Part shown: positions 18,417-31,424 of the stretch, piece by piece
How positions within the stretch are numbered: position 1 is the stretch's first letter
How the letters are laid out: each line of letters starts with the position of its first letter
NCBI GenBank assembly: GCA_031411495.1
Contig: JANOBD010000022.1
Coordinates: 62,001 to 126,000 of the forward strand
Length of the DNA stretch: 64,000 bases
Reading direction: 5' to 3'
From: JANOBD01 sp031411495
GTDB taxonomy: Bacteria > Planctomycetota > Phycisphaerae > Tepidisphaerales > Tepidisphaeraceae
Notes under the pieces: generated by a model
Seen by the model: only the letters and a program-made list of their open reading frames with translations
What the model was told of the DNA's origin: nothing
The model's database searches: none
Program-made: the position numbers and the translations under genes

Positions 18417-19556
18417 ATGCCGTCGATGTCGCTGGAGTTCGTCTCATCGTTTCTCGCCCAGGCCACCGAACCGGGCGGGCCGCTATCGGAACTGCCGTCC
18501 AAGTACACGTTTGTCGACTACGTCTTTTCCGTGCTCGGCAATCTGATCAGCAACGCGGTCGTCGCGCTCTTCATCGTGAGCGGCCTGGCACTCTATTACC
18601 TGCAGAAAAAGTTCGAGCGCCTGCAGGCCGACAAGGACACTCACGTCGCCTATGCCGTCGCCCAGCACCGACGCAAGGAGCAGACGCTCACCGACTTCAC
18701 CGACGGCATCCCGCAGAACCTTTCGATGGTGTACGAGATTTTCCTGAAGCGCAGCTACCTGCGCCGACTGGCGAAGTTCAAGCCGGCGGAGCGCGAGCCC
18801 TACAACGACGGCCGCACCTATAAACAGATCTCGCTCGCATACGAGCGCGATGTGCGCATGTGGCTCACGCAGTGCCAGCATTTCACTTCGCTCTGCACCC
18901 AGGTGCGCAGCCGATTTGATTCGGCGGCGATCGACAGTACCGTCACCCGCCTGCGCGAACTTTTCGAGGCGCTTATCGAGCTCACTCCGTCCGTTCCGGT
19001 CATCCAGGCGGTGCTCGACCAGATCGAGAAGATCGACACACTGGCCGGCTCGGCAACGGACATGGCGCCGGAGATCAAGGCGATCCGTGAAGCGCTGGCA
19101 AAGTCGCTGGAGGCCGATCCCAACCTCCACTTCGACCGGTTGTCTTCCAACCGGACGGCCAAGTTGTGCGCGACATGGATTGACAAGCTTTTCAATCTCT
19201 GCGTTGATCAGATGGGACTAGAGCTGCGGCAATTGCCGGTGGAAGGATTGAAAGCCAAGAAGAAAGACGTCAAGCATGTTGAACGGGGAATAAGACTGGA
19301 CCAACAGGCCGAGGCGATGACCCGGCAAGGAGAATCGATGCACGAACGAAAACAACGAATCGGAATGATCGCAGTCGTATTGACCGGCGCCATCGCCGCG
19401 ATGATGGCCGGCGGCTGCGCCAACTACGGCGGCAGCGTGCCGATCGACGACGACGCCGGCGTCCAGGGCAAACACCCGCCGGGCTCGGTCGATGCGAGTG
19501 TCCCGATCGACGACGACGCGGGGATTCAAGGCAAGGACAACGCGCCCAAGCCGTAG
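18417..19556 (+). CDS. Membrane protein of unknown function with lipoprotein-like C-terminal segment
   Basis: A 379-residue protein. One transmembrane helix lies at about 30-52 (LISNAVVALFIVSGLALYYL). A long helical cytoplasmic domain covers about 55-300, with many charged residues. A second hydrophobic stretch near 318-338 ends in AAMMAGGCANYGG, which looks exactly like a lipobox. The tail repeats VPIDDDAGxQGK twice. A start candidate with an ideal ribosome site lies inside the gene at 19338, so the tail may also be made as a separate lipoprotein. I do not recognise the family. The start at 18417 is one of several possible ATGs. A clear terminator follows. Confidence 0.6.
   Translation: MPSMSLEFVSSFLAQATEPGGPLSELPSKYTFVDYVFSVLGNLISNAVVALFIVSGLALYYLQKKFERLQADKDTHVAYAVAQHRRKEQTLTDFTDGIPQNLSMVYEIFLKRSYLRRLAKFKPAEREPYNDGRTYKQISLAYERDVRMWLTQCQHFTSLCTQVRSRFDSAAIDSTVTRLRELFEALIELTPSVPVIQAVLDQIEKIDTLAGSATDMAPEIKAIREALAKSLEADPNLHFDRLSSNRTAKLCATWIDKLFNLCVDQMGLELRQLPVEGLKAKKKDVKHVERGIRLDQQAEAMTRQGESMHERKQRIGMIAVVLTGAIAAMMAGGCANYGGSVPIDDDAGVQGKHPPGSVDASVPIDDDAGIQGKDNAPKP
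19338..19556 (+). CDS. Nested small lipoprotein (alternative in-frame start)
   Basis: AAGGAG sits five bases before the ATG at 19338, in frame with the longer gene. The 72-residue product starts MHERKQRIGMIAVVLTGAIA with basic n-region, hydrophobic core and lipobox MAGGC, a textbook lipoprotein signal peptide. The mature part is short and acidic with a duplicated VPIDDDAGxQGK unit. Either the two genes are fused in frame or the lipoprotein is translated independently from the same message. Sequence alone does not decide. Confidence 0.5.
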   Translation: MHERKQRIGMIAVVLTGAIAAMMAGGCANYGGSVPIDDDAGVQGKHPPGSVDASVPIDDDAGIQGKDNAPKP

Positions 19557-19587
19557 CGTCTGACTGACCTGAAAATTCGAAGTGAAG

Positions 19588-19611
19588 AGGCCGCAGGCAC
19601 TGCGGCCTTTT
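19588..19611 (+). terminator. Rho-independent terminator
   Basis: AGGCCGCAG (19588-19596) pairs with CTGCGGCCT (19600-19608) around GCA, followed by TTTTGC. It stands 30 bases after the stop at 19556 and isolates the higBA pair from the gene before it. Confidence 0.85.
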
Positions 19612-19620
19612 GCATTTCAT

Positions 19621-19647
19621 TTGACGTGTAACGTTACGCGTTATACG
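19621..19647 (+). promoter_or_regulatory. Candidate higBA promoter and operator
   Basis: TTGACG (19621-19626) and TATACG (19642-19647) are spaced 15 bases apart, shorter than ideal. The perfect palindrome GTAACGTTAC (19628-19637) lies between them, where HigA autorepression would be expected. A start of transcription near 19655 would leave higB almost leaderless, which fits its lack of a Shine-Dalgarno. Confidence 0.4.
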
Positions 19648-19657
19648 TTCGCTTGGA

Positions 19658-19936
19658 ATGATACGTGGGTTTCGGTGCCAGGCGACGCAGGAACTGTTTG
19701 AGAAAGGCAACTGTCGGCGATTTCGATCGATCGAGCCGGTTGCGACTCGGAAACTCGCGCAGCTTGATGCGGCCGAAACGCTGGCGTTTCTTCGATCGCC
19801 GCCGGGCAATCGGCTTGAACGGTTGCGAGGCGATCGAAAGGGTCAACATAGCATTCGGATCAATGGCCAGTTCCGCATCTGCTTTCGTTGGACGCCCGAT
19901 GGTCCGGCCGATGTGGAGATCGTTGATTATCACTGA
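19658..19936 (+). CDS. higB: Type II toxin HigB (RelE/ParE superfamily)
   Basis: A 92-residue mRNA-interferase toxin of the killer-protein family. Conserved features include IRGFRCQATQELFEKG, RKLAQLDAAETLAFLRSPPG, the RLERLRGDRKGQHSIRINGQ core and the ending ICFRWTPDGPADVEIVDYH. HigB cleaves ribosome-bound mRNA and is neutralised by HigA. Toxin precedes antitoxin, as usual for hig modules, with 12 bases between them. The length is full and no inactivating change is visible, so the module looks intact. Confidence 0.93.
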   Translation: MIRGFRCQATQELFEKGNCRRFRSIEPVATRKLAQLDAAETLAFLRSPPGNRLERLRGDRKGQHSIRINGQFRICFRWTPDGPADVEIVDYH

Positions 19937-19948
19937 CAGGGCAATGAA

Positions 19949-20248
19949 ATGTTCAAGAATGGAATGCGCCCGGTTCACCCCGGCGAAGTACTGCGCGAGG
20001 ATTTCCTCATTCCTCTAGGAATGAGCGCGCGAGCGCTCGCGCTTGCGCTGCATGTTCCACCGCCAAGGATCAACGACATCGTCCGCGGCCGTCGGTCGGT
20101 TACCGCCGACACCGCCATGCGCCTGGCACGCCACTTCGGCGGAGATGCGCGATCGTGGCTCAACCTTCAGGTTGCCTACGATCTCCGCGTTGCCGAGATC
20201 CGCTCCGGAAACAGAATCGCCCGAGAAGTTGCGCCATCGGCAGCGTGA
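19949..20248 (+). CDS. higA: Antitoxin HigA (XRE-family HTH)
   Basis: A 99-residue antitoxin and autorepressor. It starts MRPVHPGEVLREDFLIPLG after a short lead, followed by an XRE-type helix-turn-helix (SARALALALHVPPPRINDIV) and the family signature TADTAMRLARHFGGDARSWL plus LQVAYDLRVAE. This is the standard HigA/VapI form. It would bind HigB and the palindrome upstream of higB. The stop converges on the C70-like protease gene 26 bases away. Confidence 0.93.
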   Translation: MFKNGMRPVHPGEVLREDFLIPLGMSARALALALHVPPPRINDIVRGRRSVTADTAMRLARHFGGDARSWLNLQVAYDLRVAEIRSGNRIAREVAPSAA

Positions 20249-20274
20249 GCAAGCGTTGGCGTTGCGGCATTTCG

Positions 20275-21114
20275 TTAACGCATCGCGTTCATCTGCCGAT
20301 CCAGGATCTCGCGCGAACGCTGCTTGGTCACGATGAAGTCGACGCGATTCTTAAACCCTTCGGCGTTGAGCTTGTAGCGCTTGCCGTCCATCGGGTCGAC
20401 GTATTCGATCTCGTCGAGCCGGTACTTCGCCGGGCCTTTGCCGACGCCGAGCGCTTCGGACTGGTCGCGGCGGACGCCGTGCTGCTCGCCGATGCCCTTG
20501 AGCACTTCGCCGAACATGCCGTTGGCGGCTTTTGAGCCCTCACTCGTCTTCACCGGGACATAGCTGGTGGCGTAGACGACGACCGCGTGGCCCATCTTCG
20601 CGTTCGCGCCGCGCAGACCGACGATGGCCGGGTTCTGCGTGCTGATCGCGTCGATCAGGTCGTCGCTGCTGGCCGACCACGGCGCGGTCTGGCCGATGGC
20701 GAAATCGACGGCATCGAAGTGGGCGTTGCCGCTGAGCAGCACTTCGCCGCCGTGCTGGGCGACGCGCTCGCGGTAATCCGGGTTGAGGGCGAGCATGATC
20801 TCCTGAAGCCCGGCGGCGCGGGCCTTGCTCTCGTCGCCTTTGCTGACGTTCGTGATCTGCTCCGCGAGTTTCTCCTGGGTGATCTCGTTGTTGCCGTAAT
20901 ACTTGTGAACCATCTCCGCGCTGGCGGCCCAGCACCAGACCGGCGTCTCCTGCTTCACGGCCACGTCCTTAAAGTTCGGGCACTCGGCGCGGACGCGATC
21001 CTTGTTCTCGGCCTTGGCCTCGGCGGCGGTGGCGTTGTTCACGCTGGAAGATGTGCAGCCAGCCAAAGCAAGAACAGAAACGGCACCACACGCGAGTCGG
21101 ACGAACTTGTTCAT
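20275..21114 (-). CDS. Papain-like (C70-type) cysteine protease lipoprotein
   Basis: A 279-residue protein with signal peptide and lipobox VLALAGC (Cys19), so membrane-anchored. The catalytic Cys lies in ETPVWCWAASAEMVHKYYG, matching the papain-like C70/AvrRpt2-type pattern (xxxWCWAAxxxMI). The likely catalytic His is in KMGHAVVVYATSY. The start has GAGGAG eight bases upstream. Related bacterial lipoproteins are often annotated only as papain-like peptidases, and the natural substrate is unknown. It is transcribed away from gltB's end, with 158 bases of spacer that hold no gene. Confidence 0.75.
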   Translation of the reverse strand: MNKFVRLACGAVSVLALAGCTSSSVNNATAAEAKAENKDRVRAECPNFKDVAVKQETPVWCWAASAEMVHKYYGNNEITQEKLAEQITNVSKGDESKARAAGLQEIMLALNPDYRERVAQHGGEVLLSGNAHFDAVDFAIGQTAPWSASSDDLIDAISTQNPAIVGLRGANAKMGHAVVVYATSYVPVKTSEGSKAANGMFGEVLKGIGEQHGVRRDQSEALGVGKGPAKYRLDEIEYVDPMDGKRYKLNAEGFKNRVDFIVTKQRSREILDRQMNAMR

Positions 21115-21272
21115 GAATGGATCTCCTCAAAGTCATGCGAAAAGCTATCGCGACGCCTGCCAACTGGCAAAACGCAACGCGGCTTTAACAGCAAACACGA
21201 GAGGCACCGGAAACCCTCAACGGAAATCGCGCCACGGGTGTTCGAACCCAGGGATCGAGTTCGCGTTCGACT

Positions 21273-26018
<4,746 letters not shown>

Positions 26019-26348
26019 TTCGTCCTGCAAAACTAGATGCTGCGTCGCGGGGCCAAATCGATTGACCTTCTCTCCGCGACGTCGAAACCGAAGACAGACG
26101 CATATCCTCGATCGGCGGCCAAAGGACTTCTCGGGCACCGAAAAGCCTACTCTGCAAGCCGACTCCGCCCGGGAGTTTAGCCGCTCACCTGTCATGCCAG
26201 CGGCGAACTGACCCATGAAATTTCCGCGGGGGTGCGCGGGGTGGCATCTTAGCAGAAAATCCCCCGCGGCGGCACGAGAAAAGTCCGGCGCCCAAACTCT
26301 GCTGTCGGCCCGGGGAACCAGTCCGCCAACGCCCTGCGACCGTCCCGT
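26019..26348. other. Intergenic region upstream of gltB
   Basis: No gene is seen. CCGCGGGGG at 26224-26232 pairs with CCCCCGCGG at 26261-26269 around a 28-base loop. It should hold the gltB promoter, but no clear -35/-10 pair was found. Hydrolase transcription enters from the right and ends near 26349. Confidence 0.4.
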
Positions 26349-27338
26349 CTACCGCGTGGGAAGCGGCGAAGTCTCCAGGCAGAGCTTGAAGTGGTCGTTG
26401 CCCATCAGCGCGTCATTGTGGGCCAGTGGAGTCGAGACGAACGTTACGCCGCGCGGCGCGATCGTCTGTGGATTCAGGCTCGCATCGGGAATATCTCTCC
26501 AGGGGATCTTTCGCTCGTCGAGCAGCTTCTGCAACTGCAGGTTCTCGTCATCCAGGTGTTGCGTGTGGAAGCTGATGAGCCGGGCATCCGGTTGCGTCGT
26601 CACGAAATCGACGAAGTACGACAGGCTTCCGTAGGACGCGTCGTACAGGAGCACATCCGAGATGTGGTCGCTCATCCCGCCGAGATGGAGGATGCCGGCC
26701 GTCACCTTGTAGCCGCCGGAGTGCGCACCGAGCACGATCTTGCCGACGTGGTTGTTCGAGATCACTTTTTGTTGGGCGAGGTAGTCGGTGATCTGCGTGA
26801 TGAACCGTTCGAAGCCGCCGGCATCGAGTTCGAGCTTCCCGCCGCCGGAGTCGGGCGCCATGAACGGGCCCTGCGGGACGATGAGGATTGCGTTGGTGTT
26901 GAGCGCTGCGAAGTTCTCCGGCAGATTGAACTGCGTCAGCACGTTCGCGACGTTGTTCTTGTGCCCGTGGAAGTGGAGGACGTAATTCACCTTCTGCGTC
27001 GGGTCGAATCCCGGTGGAACGAAGATGCCGACGGTCGAGTCGGCGTAATGCTCATCCCGCGAGAACACGTCTCCCGCGACATTTTTGTAGCCGGCATCTC
27101 GCGAGGCGTGCGGGTACGGCGCTGTGTCGAACGAGCGGAGCATGAGCCTTCCGCCGGCGACATCCGTCCAGATGTCGCGCGGAAAGGTCGGCTGGGTGGA
27201 TGGAGCGGTCGCGGGCTGCGCGGAGGGCGTCGTGGGCTGCGTAGAAGGTGTCGCGGCCACCGGCTGCGAAGACGAATCCGCGGCGAGTGCGATGGCCGAA
27301 CTCGCCGCGAAGAAGATCCAGCCGCAGATCGGTTGCAT
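26349..27338 (-). CDS. Secreted alpha/beta-hydrolase-like protein
   Basis: A 329-residue exported protein with signal peptide (MQPICGWIFFAASSAIALAA), a Pro/Ser/Thr/Gln linker (residues 24-52) and a hydrolase-fold domain. VNYVLHFHGHKNN suggests the oxyanion region, VLGAHSGGYKV gives the nucleophile Ser in a GxSGG elbow, and the late His in PLAHNDALMGN is a candidate catalytic residue. The substrate is unknown. Esterase activity is an inference from the motif. It lies 14 bases downstream of the FKBP gene and is probably co-transcribed with it. Confidence 0.7.
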   Translation of the reverse strand: MQPICGWIFFAASSAIALAADSSSQPVAATPSTQPTTPSAQPATAPSTQPTFPRDIWTDVAGGRLMLRSFDTAPYPHASRDAGYKNVAGDVFSRDEHYADSTVGIFVPPGFDPTQKVNYVLHFHGHKNNVANVLTQFNLPENFAALNTNAILIVPQGPFMAPDSGGGKLELDAGGFERFITQITDYLAQQKVISNNHVGKIVLGAHSGGYKVTAGILHLGGMSDHISDVLLYDASYGSLSYFVDFVTTQPDARLISFHTQHLDDENLQLQKLLDERKIPWRDIPDASLNPQTIAPRGVTFVSTPLAHNDALMGNDHFKLCLETSPLPTR

Positions 27339-27352
27339 TCAGGGCTCCGGGA

Positions 27353-28489
27353 TCAGGTGCCGACGCCGCTGATGACCCATGTATACAGGTTGTCGTTCGG
27401 GTTGTTGTTGGGAATTTCGATGCGTGCGGTCTCGGTGCCAGTGCCCGACGGCGTGAAGGTGACTGTGAACGTGCCGTTCGAAATCGGCCCGACTACAAAA
27501 TCGTGTGCATTCGCACCGGTCACGTGGATTGGCGTCGTCTGGTCGGTCAGCGCGGGCGTCGCACCGGCTTCGGAAACATCCGCAAGGAGGGTGAATGACT
27601 TGGTGATCGACGTCGACGTCGAGCCGAAGGCTGTTCCGTCGATTGAGCTCGGGGTCGTGTCGCCGTCGGCAATGTCGGTGCTGTTGGCGCCTTGTGCCTT
27701 GATCGACGGGCCGATGATGCCAATGGTCGTCGTCTCGAAAATCAGCGGCGTGTTGGGAGGGATATTCGCTCCGGAGCCGGCGCTTCCGTAGGCCTCGTCC
27801 GCCGGGATAAAGAGGACGATCTTGTCGCCGGCTTTTGTTCCAACGAATCCTTTGTTCCAGCCGGTGATCACGTTACCGCCGAGGCCAAACGTGAATGGCT
27901 CTCGACCGGGATTCAGCGACGAGTCGAAGACCAATCCGTCAGCGCGAAAACCGGTGTAGTTCATCTTCAAGACCACGCCATTGGATGCGGCAATTCCGCT
28001 GCCGGTGGTGAGCTTGGCGATCCGCGTGCCGGCACCAGTGATTGCCGACGTCTCCACGCCACGCGCTGCAATGCTGAACGTGTAGCGCGTCTTCTGCGAA
28101 ACGCTGTAGACGGTGACCGTGGCGCGCTTCACGCCCGCACTGGTTGGGTCGAACTTGATACGGAACGTCGACGCCCCGCCGGCCGCGATGGTGCCGACTG
28201 GCTTTTTGGACAGGACGAACTGGCTGGCATCGGTTCCGGTGATGGTCACCCGCGCGCCGGTCAGCGACATGGGCGCATCGCCCTGGTTACGAATTGTGTA
28301 CTGTCGGCCGGCCTGCGTGATCGGGCCGCTAAGCGCCATTGGCCCGTAATCCGTGAAATCATCCCGGCTGGCGGATGTGTCCCCCGGCGTGATCCGTTGG
28401 CCGTTGCCGACGATCTTGATGGAGGCCGCCAACAGCTTGCGGTCTTCGAGTGGTTCAACGGCTGAAAATTTGCTGCGATGCTGGTTCAC
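27353..28489 (-). CDS. Surface FKBP-type peptidyl-prolyl isomerase with Hydin-like domains
   Basis: A 378-residue protein with a LEPR-XLL leader (VEPLEDRKLLAAS, residues 11-23). Residues about 30-150 form an immunoglobulin-like choice-of-anchor-D/Hydin domain (QFVLSKKPVGTIAAGGASTF). Residues about 160-262 carry an FKBP domain (VVLKMNYTGFRADGLVFDSS, VITGWNKGFVGTKAGDKIVL, AYGSAGSGANIPPNTPLIFE). A second Hydin-like domain ends the protein. FKBPs catalyse cis-trans proline isomerisation. An extracellular form between anchor domains suggests folding of secreted proteins, which is an inference. The GTG at 28489 follows GGAG by 7 bases. Confidence 0.82.
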   Translation of the reverse strand: MNQHRSKFSAVEPLEDRKLLAASIKIVGNGQRITPGDTSASRDDFTDYGPMALSGPITQAGRQYTIRNQGDAPMSLTGARVTITGTDASQFVLSKKPVGTIAAGGASTFRIKFDPTSAGVKRATVTVYSVSQKTRYTFSIAARGVETSAITGAGTRIAKLTTGSGIAASNGVVLKMNYTGFRADGLVFDSSLNPGREPFTFGLGGNVITGWNKGFVGTKAGDKIVLFIPADEAYGSAGSGANIPPNTPLIFETTTIGIIGPSIKAQGANSTDIADGDTTPSSIDGTAFGSTSTSITKSFTLLADVSEAGATPALTDQTTPIHVTGANAHDFVVGPISNGTFTVTFTPSGTGTETARIEIPNNNPNDNLYTWVISGVGT

Positions 28490-28620
28490 GAGCTGGCTCC
28501 GAAAAGTGCGTACTGGCTGATTTCCCTAACCGATAGACGCTGCAGACTACCCTGAGATTGCAGGTTGGCAATCACGAAGTGATGGCGAGGGACAAATTCC
28601 GGCTCGTAGATACTGGGCGG

Positions 28621-29181
28621 CTACTCTGGTCTGCAGTAAAGCTCCTCGACCTCCGCTGCCACGTCCAGCACCACGGCCCACTTCCGCAAATAGGTCGCAT
28701 CAAGTTTCGATCTCCAAATATCGAAAACGCCAACCACGTCGCGCATCTGACGTTCGGACTGCGATTCTTTACGCCAAGATAATTTGCTGAGGATGAGATC
28801 TTCTGGCGTCTGGATCGATAGCGCTCCAACAGGCGTCAGATGCTCAAGCCGGCGTGAGAATGCCTGGCGACTAAAGGCATCGTCCCTCAGCACAATGAAG
28901 TCCGCCTTCCAACCGGTGTCCGCATCAATTGCATTGACCATCGACCGAAGCGAAAGCGCTTCAATCGCCGTTAGTTCGTCTATGTACATCCCCGCTTCTA
29001 CAAGACGATGAATGAGTACCATCAATTGGTCGCGGGTTGGCTCGATGACGATATCGACATCATTCGTCGTTCGCGGCGGACCGATCCAGTTCACTACCGT
29101 CGAGCCGACGATCATGTGCGGCATACCACTGGCAACGATCGCGTCGCGGACATCGCTAAGAAATCTGCTCGCATCGTTCAT
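28621..29181 (-). CDS. Nucleotidyltransferase-like protein
   Basis: A 186-residue protein whose VGSTVVNWIGPPRTTNDVDI segment matches the nucleotidyltransferase pattern GG/S...hG..R.T.DhD, with the metal-binding DVDI pair. Further motifs are WKADFIVLRDD (third acidic residue) and TPEDLILSKLSW, as in AbiEii/MNT-like proteins. Such enzymes act as TA toxins or modify substrates with NMP groups. The ATG at 29181 overlaps the 3' end of the 106-residue gene by 26 bases, so the two are likely translated together. The role here is unknown. Confidence 0.78.
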   Translation of the reverse strand: MNDASRFLSDVRDAIVASGMPHMIVGSTVVNWIGPPRTTNDVDIVIEPTRDQLMVLIHRLVEAGMYIDELTAIEALSLRSMVNAIDADTGWKADFIVLRDDAFSRQAFSRRLEHLTPVGALSIQTPEDLILSKLSWRKESQSERQMRDVVGVFDIWRSKLDATYLRKWAVVLDVAAEVEELYCRPE

Positions 29182-29476
29182 CGGGTTCCCCTGCGAAGTA
29201 CCGATCGAACATCGTCTCGCCAAGCATGTCACGAATCACACGAAGTTTCGCCGTTCGATAGCTCAAGCCGGGGTCGCGCGATAGATGTCCGCCAATCGCG
29301 AACTCGCGCGCATGGTCGTTCAACGCAAAATGTCGCCGCGCCCGCTTCTCCTGGGGCATCTCCCGGATGATCTTGTTCAACATTCGCTGCGCTTCCGGCG
29401 TCGTGTCGTCGCTATACGGACGGCGCAGCAGGCGCAGGCGATATTCGAGCAGCGTTTCATCGTCGCGTTTCGACAT
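29156..29476 (-). CDS. Small basic protein of unknown function
   Basis: A 106-residue charged helical protein (YRLRLLRRPYSDDTTPEAQR, SYRTAKLRVIRDMLG). It overlaps the end of dxs by 20 bases and the start of the nucleotidyltransferase by 26, so the three genes form a tightly coupled unit. Its pairing with a nucleotidyltransferase hints at a two-component system, possibly an antitoxin or specificity partner. No recognised domain supports that, and I do not assign a family. Confidence 0.65.
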   Translation of the reverse strand: MSKRDDETLLEYRLRLLRRPYSDDTTPEAQRMLNKIIREMPQEKRARRHFALNDHAREFAIGGHLSRDPGLSYRTAKLRVIRDMLGETMFDRYFAGEPDERCEQIS

Positions 29477-31424
29477 CGCTCGCCTCCTGTACGCGCGCCA
29501 GCGCTGTGCGCACGCTCCGCGCGACGCTCGCCGCGTCCAGCCCCGCCATCTTCAATTGATCGTTGCGCTTGGCGTGCTCGTACAACACGCCATCGGCATG
29601 CCCGAGCCGCGTGAAGTGATTCGTCGGCAAGCCGTGAGCCTGGGCAAACTCCAGCACGGCCGCGCCGAAGCCGCCGGCGATCACGTGGTCTTCCAGCGTC
29701 AGTACCGGGTGACTTTCGCGAAGCGTCTTCCGCAGCATCGCTTCATCCAGCGGCTTGCAGAACCGCGCATCGATCACTTCGAGTTCGATGCCGTCGCTGG
29801 AAAGTTCTCCCGCGACCTTGAGCGCCGTTTCCGCCAGAGCGCCGTAGACGATCAGCGTCGCATCGTCGCCCGTGCGCAGCGTGCGCGACTTGCCGACAAC
29901 CAGATCCGCGTCCGCGGTTTCATCGACCGCGACGAAATCCTTCGCCGGCACGCTGTCGCGCGGGTAGCGGATCGCGCTGCATCGGTCGAGCCCGAGCGCG
30001 ACCTTCAGCATGCGGTTCAGGTCGCGTTCGTCACTGGGCGCCATCAGCGTGATGTCCGGCATCGGCCGCAGGAACGACTGATCCATGAAGCCGTGATGCA
30101 CGGCACCGTCGTCGCCGACGAAGCCGGCGCGGTCCATCGCGAAGACGACCGGCTGCTTGTTCAGGATGACTTCCTGCCAGATCTGATCGAACGCCCGCTG
30201 GACGAATGTCGAGTAGATGGCCGCGATCGGCCGCAGGCCGGTCTTGGCCATGCCCGCGGCCATCGCCACGAGATGGCCTTCGCAGATTCCCGTGTCGAGG
30301 TACTGCCTGGGCAGCGCCTTCTCGAACTTCGAGAGCCCCGTCCCGTCCGGCATCGCCGCGGTGAGCGCCATCACCCGCGGGTCGTTCTTCGCGAGCGTGA
30401 TGCACGCCTCGGCGAACGCATTGGTCCAGCTCTTGCCGCCGCCGGACTTGATATCGATCCGGCAGCCGACGAGTTCCGGCCCGTCGCCGCCTTCGATGTC
30501 GAACGCGCCCGGCGAGTGCAGACGAGTCGGGTCTTTGATGACAGGCTCGTACCCCTTGCCCTTGGTCGTCTTCACGTGGAGCAGGACCGGCTTGTCCACG
30601 TGCTTGATCTCGGCCAGGAAGTTGATGAGGCCGGGCAGGTCGTGCCCGTCGATCGGGCCCATGTACTTGATGCCCATCGCTTCGAAGAGGCTGGCCCCCG
30701 TCCACATGGCGCCCTTGAGCGATCGCGTGAACGATTCCCACGCGTGCTCGATCGTGTTGCCGACACTGGTCGGCAACGTCGAGCGGACAAACTTCTCGCT
30801 GTAGCGCTTGAACTGTTCGTAGGTGGTGCTGACGCGGACGCGCTCGAGGTATTCGCTGATCGCGCCCTGCGGGGCTGAGATGCTCATGCCGTTGTCGTTG
30901 AGGATGAGCAGGAGTTGTCGCTTGAGCGTGCCTGCATTGTTCAGGCCTTCGAACGCGAGGCCATTGACGATGGAGGCGTCGCCGATCATGGCGACGACGT
31001 TGGAGGGTTTGTTCTGTTGCTGATCGCCGCGCGCGATGCCGACGGCGGTGGAGATGGCCGTGCCGGCGTGGCCGACGGCGAAGAGGTCGTAAGGCGATTC
31101 CTCCGGCATCGGGAAGCCGCCGATCGAGTCCTTCTGACGCAGCGTCTCAAACTTCCCCGCCCGCCCGGTGAGCATCTTGTGCGGGTAACACTGGTGCCCG
31201 ACATCGAAGAGCAGTTTATCGCGGCCCTTGGGATGCGGACCCAGGTCGTAGACGTAGTGGAGAGCGATGGTGAGTTCCACGACGCCAAGGTTGGACGCGA
31301 GGTGGCCGCCGTTCCTGCTGACGGCGGTGAAGATCCGCTGGCGGATTTGGCTTGCCAGGGTTTCGAGGTCTTCGATGGGAAGTCGCTTGAGGTCGGCGGG
31401 GGTTTGGATGGAATCGAGCAGCAA
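29457..31424 (-). CDS. dxs: 1-deoxy-D-xylulose-5-phosphate synthase
   Basis: A 655-residue thiamin-diphosphate enzyme that condenses pyruvate and glyceraldehyde-3-phosphate, first step of the MEP isoprenoid pathway. Seen: GGHLASNLGVVELTIALHYV, FDVGHQCYPHKMLTGR, the ThDP/Mg motif MIGDASIVNGLAFEGLNNAG, YMGPIDGHD, the transketolase half starting FAEACI and DRAGFVGDDGAVHHG. The TTG at 31424 has AGGA six bases upstream and matches the family start. The frame continues upstream without homology. Downstream two small genes overlap it. Confidence 0.95.
   Translation of the reverse strand: MLLDSIQTPADLKRLPIEDLETLASQIRQRIFTAVSRNGGHLASNLGVVELTIALHYVYDLGPHPKGRDKLLFDVGHQCYPHKMLTGRAGKFETLRQKDSIGGFPMPEESPYDLFAVGHAGTAISTAVGIARGDQQQNKPSNVVAMIGDASIVNGLAFEGLNNAGTLKRQLLLILNDNGMSISAPQGAISEYLERVRVSTTYEQFKRYSEKFVRSTLPTSVGNTIEHAWESFTRSLKGAMWTGASLFEAMGIKYMGPIDGHDLPGLINFLAEIKHVDKPVLLHVKTTKGKGYEPVIKDPTRLHSPGAFDIEGGDGPELVGCRIDIKSGGGKSWTNAFAEACITLAKNDPRVMALTAAMPDGTGLSKFEKALPRQYLDTGICEGHLVAMAAGMAKTGLRPIAAIYSTFVQRAFDQIWQEVILNKQPVVFAMDRAGFVGDDGAVHHGFMDQSFLRPMPDITLMAPSDERDLNRMLKVALGLDRCSAIRYPRDSVPAKDFVAVDETADADLVVGKSRTLRTGDDATLIVYGALAETALKVAGELSSDGIELEVIDARFCKPLDEAMLRKTLRESHPVLTLEDHVIAGGFGAAVLEFAQAHGLPTNHFTRLGHADGVLYEHAKRNDQLKMAGLDAASVARSVRTALARVQEASDVETRR

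Noticed and set aside
21225..21260. T-loop-like GTTCGAACCC hinting at a tRNA
   Set aside because: Only three base pairs of T stem and no acceptor or anticodon stem could be drawn.
29367..30878. 503-codon frame antisense to dxs
   Set aside because: The dxs gene is certain on the other strand and this frame shows only low-complexity Arg/His/Val sequence.
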